From assembly GCF_000208865.1 (NCBI RefSeq), contig NC_018388.1:620001-684000 (forward strand): a stretch of DNA of 64,000 nucleotides. Reading direction: 5' to 3'. Numbering within the stretch: the stretch's first letter is position 1; the number at the start of each line of letters is the position of its first letter. Positions 36,532-50,600 of this stretch are shown here, piece by piece. Position numbers and translations under genes: made by a program. Source of the stretch: Neospora caninum Liverpool. Lineage: Eukaryota; Apicomplexa; Conoidasida; Eucoccidiorida; Sarcocystidae. The notes below the pieces were generated by a model, which saw nothing but the letters and a program-made list of their open reading frames with translations, was not told where the DNA came from and searched no databases.

Positions 36532-38612
36532 TTTCTTGTCGCCGATGCTGATTCAGCTGGTAACTGGGGCGCACGGACAGGGTCGGTCGAACCCCTGCGC
36601 GAACACGTCAACGCCCAGCGCTCGCCACTGGGAAATTTCTAGCTACAGGCGATGGCGGCTTTGGATTATATTGCTCCGTCCACAAAAATGAAGGAGGGAG
36701 GTGTACAAAAGAAGGAAGCAAAGCGAGACAGTTTTCCAAACACACACGCCGCCGACTCGGTTCACCGGGGACGGTTTTAGGTCATCGGACTCGACGCCGT
36801 CCACAGGCAGAGGTCGTTCAGTCTTCTTCTGGAGTTTCCACTGCGCCCTTTCTCCCTTTTGGAAAGCGAACAAAAGCACGAAAAAGGATGAGGCGTTTGC
36901 TAGTCGCTGCCGAAGGTTCTGCTCTAGTTGACGGACGATGCAGCTACCCTTGCATCGGCGAGTGACCCCGCGATGTACGAAACGCCGAGAAACGAGAGAG
37001 GCAGTTCCCCAGCTTTTGCCCTTTGGAAAACAGAAAGACCCAGGCGAATTGCCAATTTGAACAAAACGGACACGGACGGATTGCCCGGAGACACGCGATA
37101 TGCCAGATGAAAAATCGAAACTGGCCGGTGTGCGTGTGTGCCTTAGCACAGCCCGCCTCCCCGAGGAAATCGAGGAAGCAGTTGAGCGTCAAAAAAATCG
37201 GCTTTCCATACGAATACGTGCGTTTAAGAACGGTGTCAGCTTGCTATTTCTCACAGTTCGTCTGTGCCCTCTCCTTTTGTCCTTCTTCGTGTTGCCAGAA
37301 GAAATACCCGTAACGGGCTTTGCCGGGGCAAAGTCGGGAACAGTTCGTCTTTGCACTTTCGAGCCCGGAGTTGGACACTGGTTCTCTTGGGGACGGATTT
37401 CTAATAGACGACTATCGTTCCTGCATGCGCGCGACGAGGAATCCCCTTTCCTCCGTTTCCCTCTAAAGAGGAGAGTTTCCACTTTATTCTTGAACTCTGA
37501 GTCACGGATTATTTGGGCTTTTCATCTCTGCCTTTCCGCTAACGCCTCTCCAGCGGGTCTCACCGCTCCGCGAACTCCCTTGGACGCTCAGTTCTCCATC
37601 AGCGGAGCTACAAGCTACCGAGCCCTGTCGCTTCGTTTTTGTTTCTCACACGAGGCCGCCATGCTGTGCTTCCCTCTGGGTTTCTTTTGGTGAATATCGA
37701 CCAGAGAAGAGGTCCGTTTCGGACACAACCGTGTATTTCACCGTGCGCGGGAATTGCGTTTCTAGAGCTGTAGCTGTACATATTCGAGGCTTCTTTTCTC
37801 CTGCCTTGTCAGGACATGTCAGGGGCAAGTCCGGCTTTTTGTCCACTCTTTCCCTTTTTTCGCACTTCCTGATGTGCCGAGAGGAATCTCTGCTGGCGGC
37901 GCGCTGCTTATCGCCCCTCGATCTTTGTCTCTATTCCCGTTTCCTATCGGCAACTCCACTCGCCGGTTTACCCTGGCGCGCGCAGTTTGCACAGGGGAAA
38001 CGTAGGTCCAGACAAGCGACTCGAAGCCTCTACAAGCATATTTCAAACGGGGAACGAACCCGAACTTGCGACTAGGAAGCACCAGAGGCTTTTTTTGCGT
38101 ACCGGCGGACCGGGGACGTGCGTGTCTGGCCATCAAGGGTTCCGTCGTTTCAGGTCATTATGCCTGACCTTGTCATTGTCACCTGTTCCTGTCAGTTCCA
38201 AGATCACGAGCAAGGACGAAATATTGGCATGCGACGGCATTTTTGTCTCTATTCACTTTCCCCGTTTCATGAGCAGAAACTAAACGCGAGGGCAACCCTT
38301 TTCACAGACTCGCGCGGCGTCGCGCGCACAACTGCGGCACCAGAGCAGCTGTACGTACACTTGGGAAGAGAGGTACCCGCGTCAGTGCGAAGGCGAATCA
38401 AAGTTCCTAGGAGCTGTTGCTTCTGGTATGGGACGCGGTTTCCGGCTTCTTGCACCGTGATTGCCTGACTTTCTCCGAGTCATACGCTGCGTCGTGCCCC
38501 CCCTTGGAATGCGTGAACTGGGGCCATGCGAAGATAGACATTTTCCGCCGTCGACTATGTTTCATTTCGGCTGGTCGCGAACGGGAGACAGATTGCGAGA
38601 AGGCAGGAGAAG
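36532..38612. other. Divergent promoter region between the acidic protein and the carboxypeptidase
   Basis: Both flanking genes start here and point away, so this 2.1 kb must hold both promoters and leaders. The sequence is T- and C-rich on the plus strand toward the carboxypeptidase, as is common for leaders in this lineage. Open frames exist on both strands (up to 197 codons), but they lack motifs and fit CT-rich composition rather than protein. Confidence 0.5.
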
Positions 38613-41600
38613 ATGGAATCCAAGCCAGTGGATCTGGCGACGAGAAGGAGACTGATTGGCACATCACGGCGCCTCCAAATGGCAGAGAAACCACATCTAC
38701 CGGTATCGTCCGCCTCCGAAAGCGGTCTCGACCAAATCACGACTTATCGCCCTTTTTCTGTCGGTGTGAAGCATGGCGAGAGGACGGTGGCGAGGGGCTT
38801 CGCCGCGACTCGAGAGCCACACACGAGGACGGGGGAGCCCGGATATTTCGTGCGGTCCCACAAAGCGGTGTCGAGTTTTCGGTTCTCGTGTCTGCCATCG
38901 ATCCAGTCCGTTTCTGCTTCTCAGCGTCTGCGGAACTCAGCTCGCGATTTGAACTCCGCTGAGAGCGGCGTTGCTTTGTTTTCTTCGTCCTCGTGGATTC
39001 GGGAAAGCTCGAGTTCTGGAGACATGCTTGTCTCTTTTTCGTCTCTCTCGGCTGTCTCCTGTCACCGGAGTGCCTCTCTCTGTTTCCCCCCAGGGTCTCT
39101 GTCTTGTCCTGCGTCTTCGCGCTCGCGCGCTGCCTTCCCCGAGTGTTTGTCGCCTGAGCGGCACGCGACAGTTTCCTCTGCTTCGTGTGTCCGCCTGGCT
39201 CCTGCCTCTCGCGTGCTGCCTTTCGAAAGAGAGAGTCTCTCGCCACCACGCGAGCAGCGCAGCCACCATCGCGCGCCCTCACCTCCAGATCTTCTTTTTG
39301 GCCACCCGCCCAGACGGTGGCGACACAGTGCAAACTATGCGCGTGCTTCCTCCGCATGCGCTTTCTCGTTGCTTCTGTGGCGTTCCGACGCCTCGCAAGG
39401 CAGCCCAGAACCGCCCAGCTTGCATGCAGAGACTGGCAGACGCGGGTTGGTGTCTTGTTGCTGTGCGAGGGCCAGCGTGCCTGCTGCGCCGCGTCAACCG
39501 CTATCGGCAGGCGGCCGCCTGCTTCGGGACGACGCCACTTCGCCACGAGCGAGTCAAGCCAAAAGCGAAGTTCGCGGTCCCGGTCTCTGCTCAACAGACG
39601 CATGCTCTTCGACGCGTTTCTACCCGAGACAGACTGGCAGCCCAGCAAGTCGATTTTCTGACGATTCCCGCTCTGACGAGCCGGGGCCGCGTCTCTCTCC
39701 CTTCCTTTCTCGGCCTCTACCTGCTGTTCTCTTCTTGTACCTCTTCTTGTCGTTCGTCTGTCTCTTCGTGCCTTCCCCTCCGACCTCTGGCATACGTCCA
39801 CCTGGCGGCACCGCAAAGGCTCTTGATACGTTTCGCCTGCCGTTGTCTCCCCTGCTGGCTCTGCCGGTCCTGTTTGCGAGCGCGGATCCTCTCCCGGCTT
39901 CCTCTGCTCTGGCGTGGCCGGCCTCGCCAGCTCCCCTTGCGCCCTACACCTACGATGAGGTTTTGGAACAGCTCCAGGCGATTCAGGGCGCGTGTCCCTC
40001 TCTCGTGCGCGTCACGGACTGGAGCGCGCAAACTGGCCTCTCTGTCTTCATGAAGCGGTGAGAGAGGCGCCGCTGCCACGTTCGAGCCGCCCAAGGAGGG
40101 GAGTGGCGAGCAAGACAAGAGGAAAGAAACGGAAGAGCCGTGGAGAAAAAGAGGAAACAGAGAGGGAAGATGAACCTATGAACAGTAGAGAGAGTACGTT
40201 TTCGGTGAGCCGGTGAGGAACGAGAGACTCCCTGTACATTTCGACTCGAGGACTCTTTCACTGTTCAGGCTCGTTCTTCTTCGGGTCCTCGTTGCCATAC
40301 AGCCGCACCGGGTCCCTTCTTTGAACAACGTCTCGCGAACGCCGGGGTGTCTCTCCGCAGTTCGCTGTTCTACTCTTTTCTCTCCGTGTTTTCACACACA
40401 CCGCGTGGGGCGCTGTGTGCCATGGCTGCTGAGACGGCCCGGTGGAAGGCGACCTCGGGAGAGGCGCCGCTGACGAGGGCTCACTCGCCACGCGCAGACC
40501 AGTCTATCGACACTCGCGCTCTGGATGCAGAGTGCTCCGCAAAGAGCTTGTCTTTTTCGTAGACTCCATTTTTGACTGATGAACACAAAGTCTTCTGCTG
40601 CGGCGTTTGCTTCGCGCTCGCAAACTGGTTGATTTCGCCGAGGCGGCAGAGGCGCCGGCGAGGTGTCGAAACGCAGACATCAGACGGAAAGGAAGAGGGA
40701 CGGCGAGCTGGGAAGGCCGATGCCTTTCCAAATTGTGAACATGTCGATAAAAAACCGACTTTCACGCGTTTTCCGTGCCCATGCTTCCTTCGCGGTGACT
40801 ACTCTGCATGTGCTTTCCACAGCTACTCGTGCGGGAAACTCAACGGCTGCGAACTTCCTCTCATTGAGGTGGGAGATTTCGCCTTCCTCTCTTCAGCCAC
40901 TCCGACCCTCTTCTTCAGGCGAGTCTTTCTCTTCCGAAAATCGAGGAAGCCCCGCATGTGTTGCTCGTCTCCCTCGGCGCCTGAGTTGTCGACTCGCTGA
41001 GAAACACGACTGCATCAACCGCGAAGCGAGCATTCTACTGTCCTGGCATCTCTGGTTCTGCCTCCGCGGTCGGCGTTTCATGCCGCTCTCCCAAATGCGA
41101 CTCTTCTCGATCTACCGTCCCTTTTCGGTTTTCCGAGACGCGTGGAGATGCTTTTCTCGTGCTTTCTGCAACGCCCCGCCTAGGGAGGTTGGGATCTGCG
41201 TGTGATCTCTCTGCGCGTCTGTGGCCCTGGTCCGTTTGGGGTTGCCACGTTGAGGGGACAGCGGAGGCGTCCGCTCGAAGGACACCAGTAGCTCAGTCTA
41301 AGCTCTGCTTCCCTCCTTCAGAAGCGTGCGTGTCCGTAGTGCCGGCTGTCTGCCGTTTCTCTTGCCGTGGCCGGACTCACACACTGCGGCCGTGGATCGC
41401 CTCCAAGGCCTGCATCGCCTTGGGCTTGTTTTCCTTGCACTCCTTTTTTTGGAGAGTTTTCTCCGTCGCTGAGAAATCTCCTTCCTTGTTTTTCCTTCAC
41501 AGCGGCGCCGTTCACGGGGATGAACGCGCCGGACCGACAGCAGCCGTCGAACTCGTGCGCTATTTGTGCGCGAGGTATCGGCGTGATGGAGAGGTCAGTT

Positions 41601-44600
41601 CCACGCTTCCTCGTGTCTCATTTTCTCCTCGAGCACTCGTCCTCCCGCTGTATCTCCTCTGTCGTGTGTCTGCTTCGTCTCCATTCTTCGTTCGTATGTC
41701 GGGGGTGCATTTCCGCCTCTCCTTCTGCACAACCTAATACCACGAGCGGTGCCTTTTGGGCCGCGATGCGTGCTCAAACGCATGCGGTGTTTCCACATTC
41801 GCATGCCGAAGCTGAGCGTCTCTCACGATCCACAACCATATGCCTATATATATGCTTGTACATGCGTATATATTCATATATATCTTTGTTTATATTTATA
41901 AATCTATATGAAGGCAGCGTCGGCCACCAGATCGATTACGACCCTCGTGTCTGTTCTTTCCTCTCCTTTTATCTGTGTTGGAGTTGAAGACGCGAGCGCC
42001 GTGTGGACCCTACGAGGCGTCTTCCCTGTCTCGTTTTGCGCCTTCTTCCACGTTTCTTTCGCCTTGTCATTTTTCCCGAGTTCCTCTCTCGTTCTTGTCG
42101 ATTCAGGTCACGTACTTAATGCGGCATCGACGCGTGCTCGTCATGCCATTTCCGAACGCCGTCGGGTTTGCCTGGAACTTTCGGGAAGAAGTGGGCGTCG
42201 ATGTGAATCGCGACTTCCCCTATCAGCGCCAAGCGGACCAGTGCTTCCAGTCTGTAGCCGCCCGGTAAGACAACGCGTCTGTCTCTCTTTTCGCTCTCTT
42301 CCTCCCTCTGTCTCTCATTCTTTATCCTTCTTTTTCTCTCGCCTTCTCTTTCTCTCGCCCCCTTCTCTCTGCCCTTCCTCTTCATTCTCTCTTCCTTCTG
42401 TCTTTCTCTCTTTTTCTCTGTTTCTCTCCTCTCGCTTCCTTTCCTCTTCCTTCTCGTCTCTCTTCTTCTCGTTCTCTCGACTTTCCACCTCGGTTTCTTC
42501 TTCACGGTTTGGGTTTGCGCCGTCTGCGCCTCTCGCAATTTCGTTTGTATGCACTCCCCATCCGCTTCTCCGCGGCGCGCCTTGCCTCATCTTTCCGCAT
42601 TTTTGTCTTCTTTGAGAACAATTCGGTCTCTGCGCCGAGGCAGACACCCCCTCTCTGGGCGTTTGCGCGTTTCGCTGCTTTCCAGTGTACCGTGCATCCG
42701 CTCGTTTCTTCGCAGAGCAATCAGCGAGTTGTTTCGGACCCACCTGATTCTCGGCGGCATCACCTGGCACGGCGGCATGCGCGCTGTCGCCTATCCGTGG
42801 GGATCCTATGACCACTCTCAGCAGGTGCGTCTTTCCTTCCTGCGGTCCGAGACGCCAAGAACTCCGCTTGCTTGTCTCTGACTAGCCCCTCCCCCTCGTG
42901 ACGTCAAACACTGCTCCCTGCGTCATCGCCAGTCTCCGCATCGCGGGGCCTTTCCAGCATGCGGTCGGACTCCCCCGGTGCGCCAAGAGACCTACTCCTC
43001 TCCCTTTGTTTCGAACCTGCACCGCATGCAAGCGCGCGCCGGGAAACGGCGGCGGCTGTGCCCAGGCGCTACCGCTCGCTGCTTGCCCGTCTCCGACTCC
43101 GGGTCCGCCGCGTGGCACTTTATTGTTGAGCAGAAGCCGTCCACGGAGGCATCGCTCCGGTGATCCGTCGCGTGCTTCATCAACCGTGTGGAGCATCCGC
43201 GCGCTCCCGACTCTTGTGTAGCTGCCTTTGTCTTCTCCCGGGAGACGTGTATCTGCATATCTATGTGTATGTGTATGTATTGGTGTTCGTGTTTGCATGT
43301 TCACATGCCTGTGGAAAAATATTGTACCCCTAGCTCCGCGCTCTGTACATATACGCCCTGTTAGCGGTGTGTATGTCTAGAGTTGATTGATTGTACGTCG
43401 AGGGCGCCCATAGTTACGAGCCGGGAGGGACTCGGAAATAGGAAAGAACTGCTCTTGAATATCGCGCAGTGTCTTCTTTTCAAGGTTGACGCGCGACGTC
43501 TCGTGCATGCAACGCGACTGAGTTGCGGGGATTTACGTCTTATCGCCTTCTCAGCTGGGACGAGAACAGTGGCAGTCGCGGCCTTCGCCGGATGACGAAG
43601 CTTTCAAATCGCTCGCCGGTGCGTTGCAGGTGAGTGGGGCTTCTTTTTTCTCCCTACCTTACCTTCGATCGAACTCTTTGTCTCTCATCTGCCTTCCGTG
43701 CTTCCTTGTGTGCTCTCGTCTCTCCTGTCACTCCTTCTCTCCATTCTTTTCTATTGCATCCTTACGCCTTCTCTTCTGACTTTCTCCCGCCTCCTGAATT
43801 GGTGTCTCTCTGCTTGATGAGCTCACGTCGGGTTTTCTCCTGTCTCCCTCCGGGCGTCTCTTCGTTTTCCTTCCGCTCGGCTCTTCCTTCCTTGTCTCCT
43901 TTCCTGTATTTCTCTCGTTCTCTCTCCATTTCCTCTTTGTCTTTGTTCTTTCTCTCGAATCTTGCTCCCCGTGTTTTTCTCCCTCAATCTCGCCTCCTCT
44001 TCCTCCGCAGTTTGCCCCTCTCCTCTTGGTCTCTCTCTGGACGTCCCCTTCCTCTTTCTCTCACTGTTTCTCTCCTTTTCTTTTGGACGTCCCGTTTTTT
44101 CTGTCTTTTCTTGTCCAGCGTGCAGGAGGCCGTGATTTGGAAAAAGGCGATTTTTACTACCCCGTCGGTTCGATGACCGATCTCGTCTATCCAGTTAACG
44201 GCGGCATGGAAGACTGGGCCTACGGCGCGTCCTTCGAGCCTTCGCCCGACCCGATAACGGTCTGCGAGCCTGCGCCCTACGAGCTGGCTGTCGCCTCCAG
44301 TCTGTCCCCGTCCGCGCCTTCCACAGCCTCTGCTTCGCCTGCCGCCCTCGCGTCTCGGCTCCCCATGCTGAAACAGAGTGAGGCGAGGGCGGAGGGGGAC
44401 AGGTTTCGCAGCGACGAAGAGACAACGCAGATACAAGCAGACGATAGCGCGAACGGAGGAGACAGGCCAGGTGCAGAAGGCGGCGCTCGCCGCCTCTCAG
44501 GCCGCAGCTTTGCGCATGCAGGCGAGAAGGGAAGCAACAGAAACCGCGGGACGACGACGATGCCTCTGCGGGGAGAAGCCGACGACGGGGTGCCCGAGGG

Positions 44601-47600
44601 GATGGCTCTCGGGGGCGAGGCAAGCGAGGAAGGAGGAGAGACAGAGTCGGCGCAGAACGGCGCAGAGGGGAAGCGCGAGGGAGAGGCAGAAAGAAAGGCG
44701 AAAAGCGGAAAAGGACGCGACGACGCAGACCCAGAAGCAAAGTGGAAAACGGCCGATCGTGATGGAGTTCAACTGTACGCGTATCCACGCTCGAGAAGCG
44801 TCTACTCTGCGGCCGATATACGCTGCGCGCTCTTCTTGGTGGAAATGCACGACGACAAAGGTCCCTCGCGCGTCTCGATGGGTAAAAACCTCGCCTTCGG
44901 GTCCGGGGGAATTCCCGCGGCAGCGAGGAGAAAAGCTCGCGCGTGCTCGTCCGTTCTCTCCTCTGGGGCGTGTTTTGTGTGTGTGTGTGTGTCTCTCTCT
45001 CTGGGATCTTCCCCCTCTCTCCAGCCCTGCGCCCCTCTCGGCTCCGCACCCAGGCGTGCTGCTCGAATAAAAGCTTTCGACTCTCCGTCCTCGGGGTAGC
45101 CTCCTGGCTCCCGGGTGCCTTTTTCACCACACCTGCCGGAATGTCCCCGCCTCTCCTGTTGCGCAGAAAAACGCAAAAAGACGCTTCAACACTCCACTCC
45201 GCTGTCCGCATTCTGTCTCTCCGGTGGCCCGCACTTTACCCCTGCCTCCATCTATCTGCAGATACTTTTCTAGGCAGAAATATATAGATATATATAAATG
45301 TTGGTATGTATATGTCTCGATATATTTACATTTCCATATTTCCATATTTGCATCATATGTATATTCACATCTCTATATGACGAGTGTCTGATGCGGCGGG
45401 TCCGTGCAGGTCCTCGACCAGTCGACCGCCCTACTTTGCTTCTTCCTGACGAGGGCGGAGATGGAGTGCAGAAGAGCGCGGTCGCACGCGCGAGCGAAGA
45501 AAGTGACTTTCTGACCATTCGAAATGTTCGCATGGCCCTTAAATTCATCGAAAAAGCTCAACCCGACCTTCTCTTCACTTCCACCCCTCCTCTCTACCAG
45601 CCTCCAGGTAGAGACCTATCTATCTGTCTATCTATACATATAAATTTGTATATCTCCGTACAAATGTTTATCTGTGTGTGTAGGTATATGTGGGCTTGTG
45701 GTGTTCCTGTTGTTCTCTCTTTTTTCTCGCGTGTGCGTTGTTCCTCACTACCTTTCTCTGCTTTCCTCATTTCCGTTCGCCCCTTGGATCCTCCCCTGCC
45801 AGGCGCCGTCTCCATCTTTGCCTTCTATCCCGTCGGCTGCAACGTATTATCTCACACCGAGCTGCAGATTCGGCGAGGACGGTGCGAGGATCTCCTCTCT
45901 GTCTCGCACTCTTCTCGGTTGGGACCAGAGCTGCTTCCTGCGTGGCATGCGGCGGAGGTGCTCGTGCGCGAGGTCGGGAAGGATTTGCCAACGAGTTGCC
46001 GAGAGTTGGGCGTGTGGGAGCGGCAAGGGAGTCTTGCGGAGGATCGCGACCGCCCGCCGGAACGCTTTGAATGGTGGGGTGGCGGCGGGAACAAAGACAT
46101 CGCGCTGAATCAGGGGTCCGTCGAGCAGAAAAGAAACCGTGTCGAAATCCAGTACAAAATCCCACCGGAAGCACTGGTAGGAAAGAGAAAAACCTCAAAA
46201 GCTGTACCCATCTCGCCTGATCCTTGTGCTTGGCTTGACGACCCCCTGCGTCTTCAGGTCACTCCGGTCCATGCCGCCTGCCGCCCTTGCTCTCTTTTCT
46301 GCTTGGTCCGTTCTCTCTCTCCGTATCTCTCTTCTTTCTGTGTTTCTGCTTTCCCTCTTCCGCACGCCTCTGTCTGGCTCCGCTCCCCCCTCTCTGTACC
46401 GTTCTCCTCTCTGTGCTCCTTCCATTCTCTTCCTCTATCTGTTTCTCTCTTTCTCCTTCTCTGTTCTCTCTCTCGCGTTCTCTCGCTGTTCCTGTGTCCT
46501 TCCAACGTTGTTTTACTTGGTAAATGTGTAGAGTTTCCAAATACACTTATTTTCTTTACTAGTAACTTTGGATTTCCTACAAATTCTTCTGAATTACAGT
46601 TGTTAAAAGCTGGGACAAAATTATCAACGAAAAATTCGACCTGCGAGCTTGTGTCCGGTTCCGTGACGGCAGGACGGGGACTACTGCAGCGTGGTTTTTG
46701 CGTCCTTTGACCAGGTGAGGCGCCGGTGAATTCGACACAAAAAATATCTCTCGCCCGTGTTCATGGCAACAATTACCTCCCAAATACACACAAATACACG
46801 AATATATGTTTCTCCATCTATCTATATATATATATATATATATTGACACGTGTGTCTGCGGTGCCGCCATGAGGGCTGGTACATTGTGCGATATGTTTGG
46901 ACACGTCTAACTAAAAACTGTGTAGTCTTTTTTACCTGCATATTTATCAATATATATGCATGCAATACGTACGCTTGTGTATCTTGCAGGGCGGTAGAGG
47001 TCATGTGTTTCCAAATAGAGTATGCTTCCAAACGTAGATATGTACTTATATTTGTGTATGTGTAGATATAACTTATGCAGCGCGTGTATAATATGTTCGG
47101 CCACCAATCATGTATGTCTGTTTTTATATTTTTCCATATATATGTATATATATACATAGATAAAGGATATATACGCATAAATGTGAGATATAGTACATGT
47201 ATCCATAGTTGTTGATTTTCGCACAGGTATGTCGAGTGTGTTGGGATGGTTTGTTTCTGTTTCTACAGGACTGGAAATACCAGAAACGGCCTGAGCCGAG
47301 GATGCCGCCTCAGAGTCATATAGCTCGACTTCGACTTGAAGACGTAAACCGTTTTTCTTCTCGGTTGTGCTCTCTCGCTTTCTTTTCCGGTCTTCTGGCA
47401 TCGTATTGCAGATGGTCTTCCTCCGTGGCTCTTGCGTCGGCCGCCGTTCTCCCAGCGTCGTGTTCTCCGGTTTCTCACGTCTCTCGTTCTTGCTTTTTGT
47501 CTCCGTGTTGGGTTTCCGTTGCGCGTCCTTTTTTCTCGCCTCTGTCGTGGCGTGACCCTGCACTCCGTTCTTCGCTGGGTCTTCTTGAATGTTGCATTTC

Positions 47601-50600
47601 TCTTCATGTTCCCCGCGGGTCTTCTACCAACGGTCCTCTCCCTCGCCTCTGCTCGTCTCCCACACGATGTCTCCAGCCTCATTCGGACCTCTCCTTTTCG
47701 CTTCGTTTTCGTTACCGATCCTCAGGACTACGAAGCACGATCGTCAGAGGGAAATGCTGTTATTGTCGGACATAAGACCTGGTAAGGCATCTCTGGCTGT
47801 TTCGCGTTCTCTCTCTTTCCGCCCCTCTCCATCTGTGTCGCTCTCTTTCTTTCCCTCCCTCTTTCCCTGTCTTCCCCTTTCCCTCTCTTTCCCTCCTCCT
47901 TTCTCTTTCCCCGTCCCTCTCGTTTCTGTGCTTGTTTGTTCCCCGCCTCCCGAGCCGTGGGCTAAGAACCCTTCTCTACGACTCTCTGGCCACTACGCGA
48001 CCATTCCTCGTCTGTCTTTCCCGCGTTGCTTCGGCGCATCTAGTTTCTTGCCCCAGAAAACGCACTCCCCGGGAACGGCCAGAGGCAAAACGCCGAGCTA
48101 CACAAGAGAAAAGGGCGGGAGAGGAGGCTGGCAACCGCGGGGAGAAAAGGCCTGCGAAGAAGAAATTACCGAGTCTTCATTTGTGTCTCCTTTGAGTCTT
48201 TTTGCGGGGCGCGCCTTTTGCGGCCTTTGTCCCTCCTTCCTTCTTCACGCGCTTCTCGTTCTCCCAGTTTCTTGTTCTCCCCAGGCTCTTCCCTGCGGCG
48301 ATTCCGGCGCTCTTCCCCGTCGTCAGCGCCGCCGGGTATCCCTTGATTATCCGCGGTGACAACGTCGAAGGTTTCGCGCGTCTCGACTTCCCTCTAGAGG
48401 CGTTTCGCCTTTCCTCGAAGACCTCGGAGGCCGCGCTGAAACGCGACACAACGTCGGACACAACCGTCCAGCTCTTTTTGAACTTTGGGGGAAACTTCAA
48501 TGAAGAGCGCTTCCGATACGATCCTTTCACAGGCGTGCTTCGGTATCCGAAGGCGACGAATCCGTCGCTATCGATTCGGCGCGTGGACCTCAGCGTCTCT
48601 CTTAGCGTGAGTCCTGCACAGGAGCAAGGAACGTTCCGTCTTCTTCGTCTCTCTCTTTGAGGGCCAGGTTACGCCTTCCCTTCTGCCTTGGCCTCGCCCA
48701 GTCGTGGTCCTTTCGCGTGCTTTCCTCGGCAACTACCAGTAACGCGTTGGCGCGTCTCTTTTTGTCTGTGCCTGCCTGTTCCCCTTTGCCTTGCCGACGT
48801 CTGTTTTGTGCCTCCGCAAATCTCGCTTCCCCGCGTGGCGCCAGATCGTTTTCCGTCTCTGTGTTCTTCGCTCTGCTGTTTTCTCAGCGCCCGTTCTCCA
48901 GCCTGCCGCCCGGGCGTTTCCTCTTCACGGTTTTCGAAGACGGCGATCTGCTCCAGCATACTGTGAATCAGTTTCTCTTCCCCGCCTCCTCCCTCTCTTC
49001 GCTCTCTGCCTCCGTCTCTTCCTTTTCGGTTTCGTCTTCCGGTTCGCCGTGCTCTGCGAAGTCGCGAGCGACACAGGGAAACTTTTACTCGGCGATGCTG
49101 CTGGGGGAGTTGCCGACGGGGACGATGGGGCCGTCCGAGTTGGAGAGGCTGCAGAAGACTCGGATGGCGAATTTCGTGAAGCGGCAGAAGGAGCGGACGG
49201 AGAGCACGTGGGGAGGGCGTCCGCATCTCTCTTCCACGTGGTCGAGGCAAGTGGCCGAGAAACTCAAGCAGGCGATCGCGCCTGCAGTCGTTGACTTCTC
49301 CCTCATCGATGCGAAAACCTTGCGGGGCCAAGCAGACGTGCCCGTGACTGCTCTCCTCGGCCGCACCGTAGTCGTTCAGTGGATCCCCGAGAGCTCACGT
49401 GGAAGCGACAAAAAAGAAGAGAAAGAAGGGGAGCAACGAGGGGCGCAAGAAGGGGATGCAGCAAGAGCAGACACCGGTTTGTCCAAGAAGACGGGGACGT
49501 CTCGTGTTGCTTCTTCTGGATATCGGCCTTCTCAGTCGGTGATGGCAGTCGTTGGCGCCTCCGTCCACACGCCGCCGATCATCCACTCGATCCACGAGAA
49601 GCTCGCGCCACTTCCTGCGGATCCGACGCAGCGGTCGGCGTCCTCGTCTCCGCCCTTCGTCTCTTCACTCGCCTGCTTTTTCCGCCATGAGCCGGCGAGA
49701 GGCGAGAGAGCCGGAGCGAGTCTAGGGCGAGAGAAGCCGGAGCTGACAGGCGCAAGGCACTTGGCGGGGGGCAGGGGAAGCAGAGAGCGCGAAGAAGGTC
49801 CGGACACCGCGGGAGGCAGCGACCGGAAGGTACCAGAGCAACAGATGGGAGAGGAGGGGGGACGGCGCGCAGAGGAGACAGCGAGTACGGAGAAGCGTGA
49901 GGCCGGAGACATGGAAGCAGCGCCAGAGGCAAAAACGACAGTCTGGGAGGGAGAGAGAGAGCGGGACGTGGAGGCGAGTGAACGGGACGCAGCAAGGACC
50001 TTGCTCGGAAACCTGATTGGGTACCTGCGTTTGACGTACACGGTTGATAGCGTCGGAGAACAAAGAAAGGAAAACCTCGAGGAAGGCGGCGGTTCTGGAG
50101 CAGGCCGCGTTCGTGTCGAGGCGGAACTTTGCGAGACATCGATGGGTATCCCTGCCGACGCACCACTCTACCTCAAAGTAAGACAGAGCTGAGGGGGAGA
50201 GAGGCGGTCGTGTGTGGAGCTCGTTTCGACTTGTCGCCCCCACGTTCGGGCAGTCTGTCTCATCTTTCCCCCGGGAACTGCCAGTTGTTTTCTTTCGTCT
50301 CGCGTTGTTTGTTCAGTTGTCTCTTGCCTTTTCTCTCCGGATATTCCTGAGTCGCTGGTCTGTGATTTCCTTTTCAGTTCCACGAAGACTGCTGTCCACC
50401 ATTGACGATGTATCCCTCCACCCGACAGAGGCTCCAGTTCGCGAGCCAAGCACAGCGAGTGCCCGAACAGAGGCAGAGTTGGTTGGGACGCTTCCTGGGT
50501 GTTCGAGCTGGAGACACGGCGAACACCAAGACGGCGATGCCACCAGAAGACGAGACAGGAAGTTGGGAATTGCCGGAGGGAACCGCGAACCTTCTCTCTC

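Noticed and set aside
37100..37693. Plus-strand open frame of 197 codons upstream of the carboxypeptidase
   Set aside because: Pyrimidine-rich leader-like DNA, many Phe/Leu/Ser from TTC/CTC runs, no splice link to the M14 exons that I could justify.
38737..39816. Minus-strand open frame of 359 codons
   Set aside because: It lies antisense to carboxypeptidase exon 1 and is explained by GC-rich, stop-poor composition; no motif, and the plus strand leads in frame into the M14 domain.
42116..42538. Minus-strand frames very rich in Glu, Arg and Lys
   Set aside because: They are the reverse complement of a polypyrimidine intron and have no protein-like variation.
46599..46714. Alternative exon 10 of the carboxypeptidase starting after GAATTACAG (frame KSWDKIINEKFDLRACVRF)
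   Set aside because: Its phase fits neither the preceding CTG|GTAGGA donor nor the following exon at 47269; the acceptor at 46672 gives a chain that closes on both sides.
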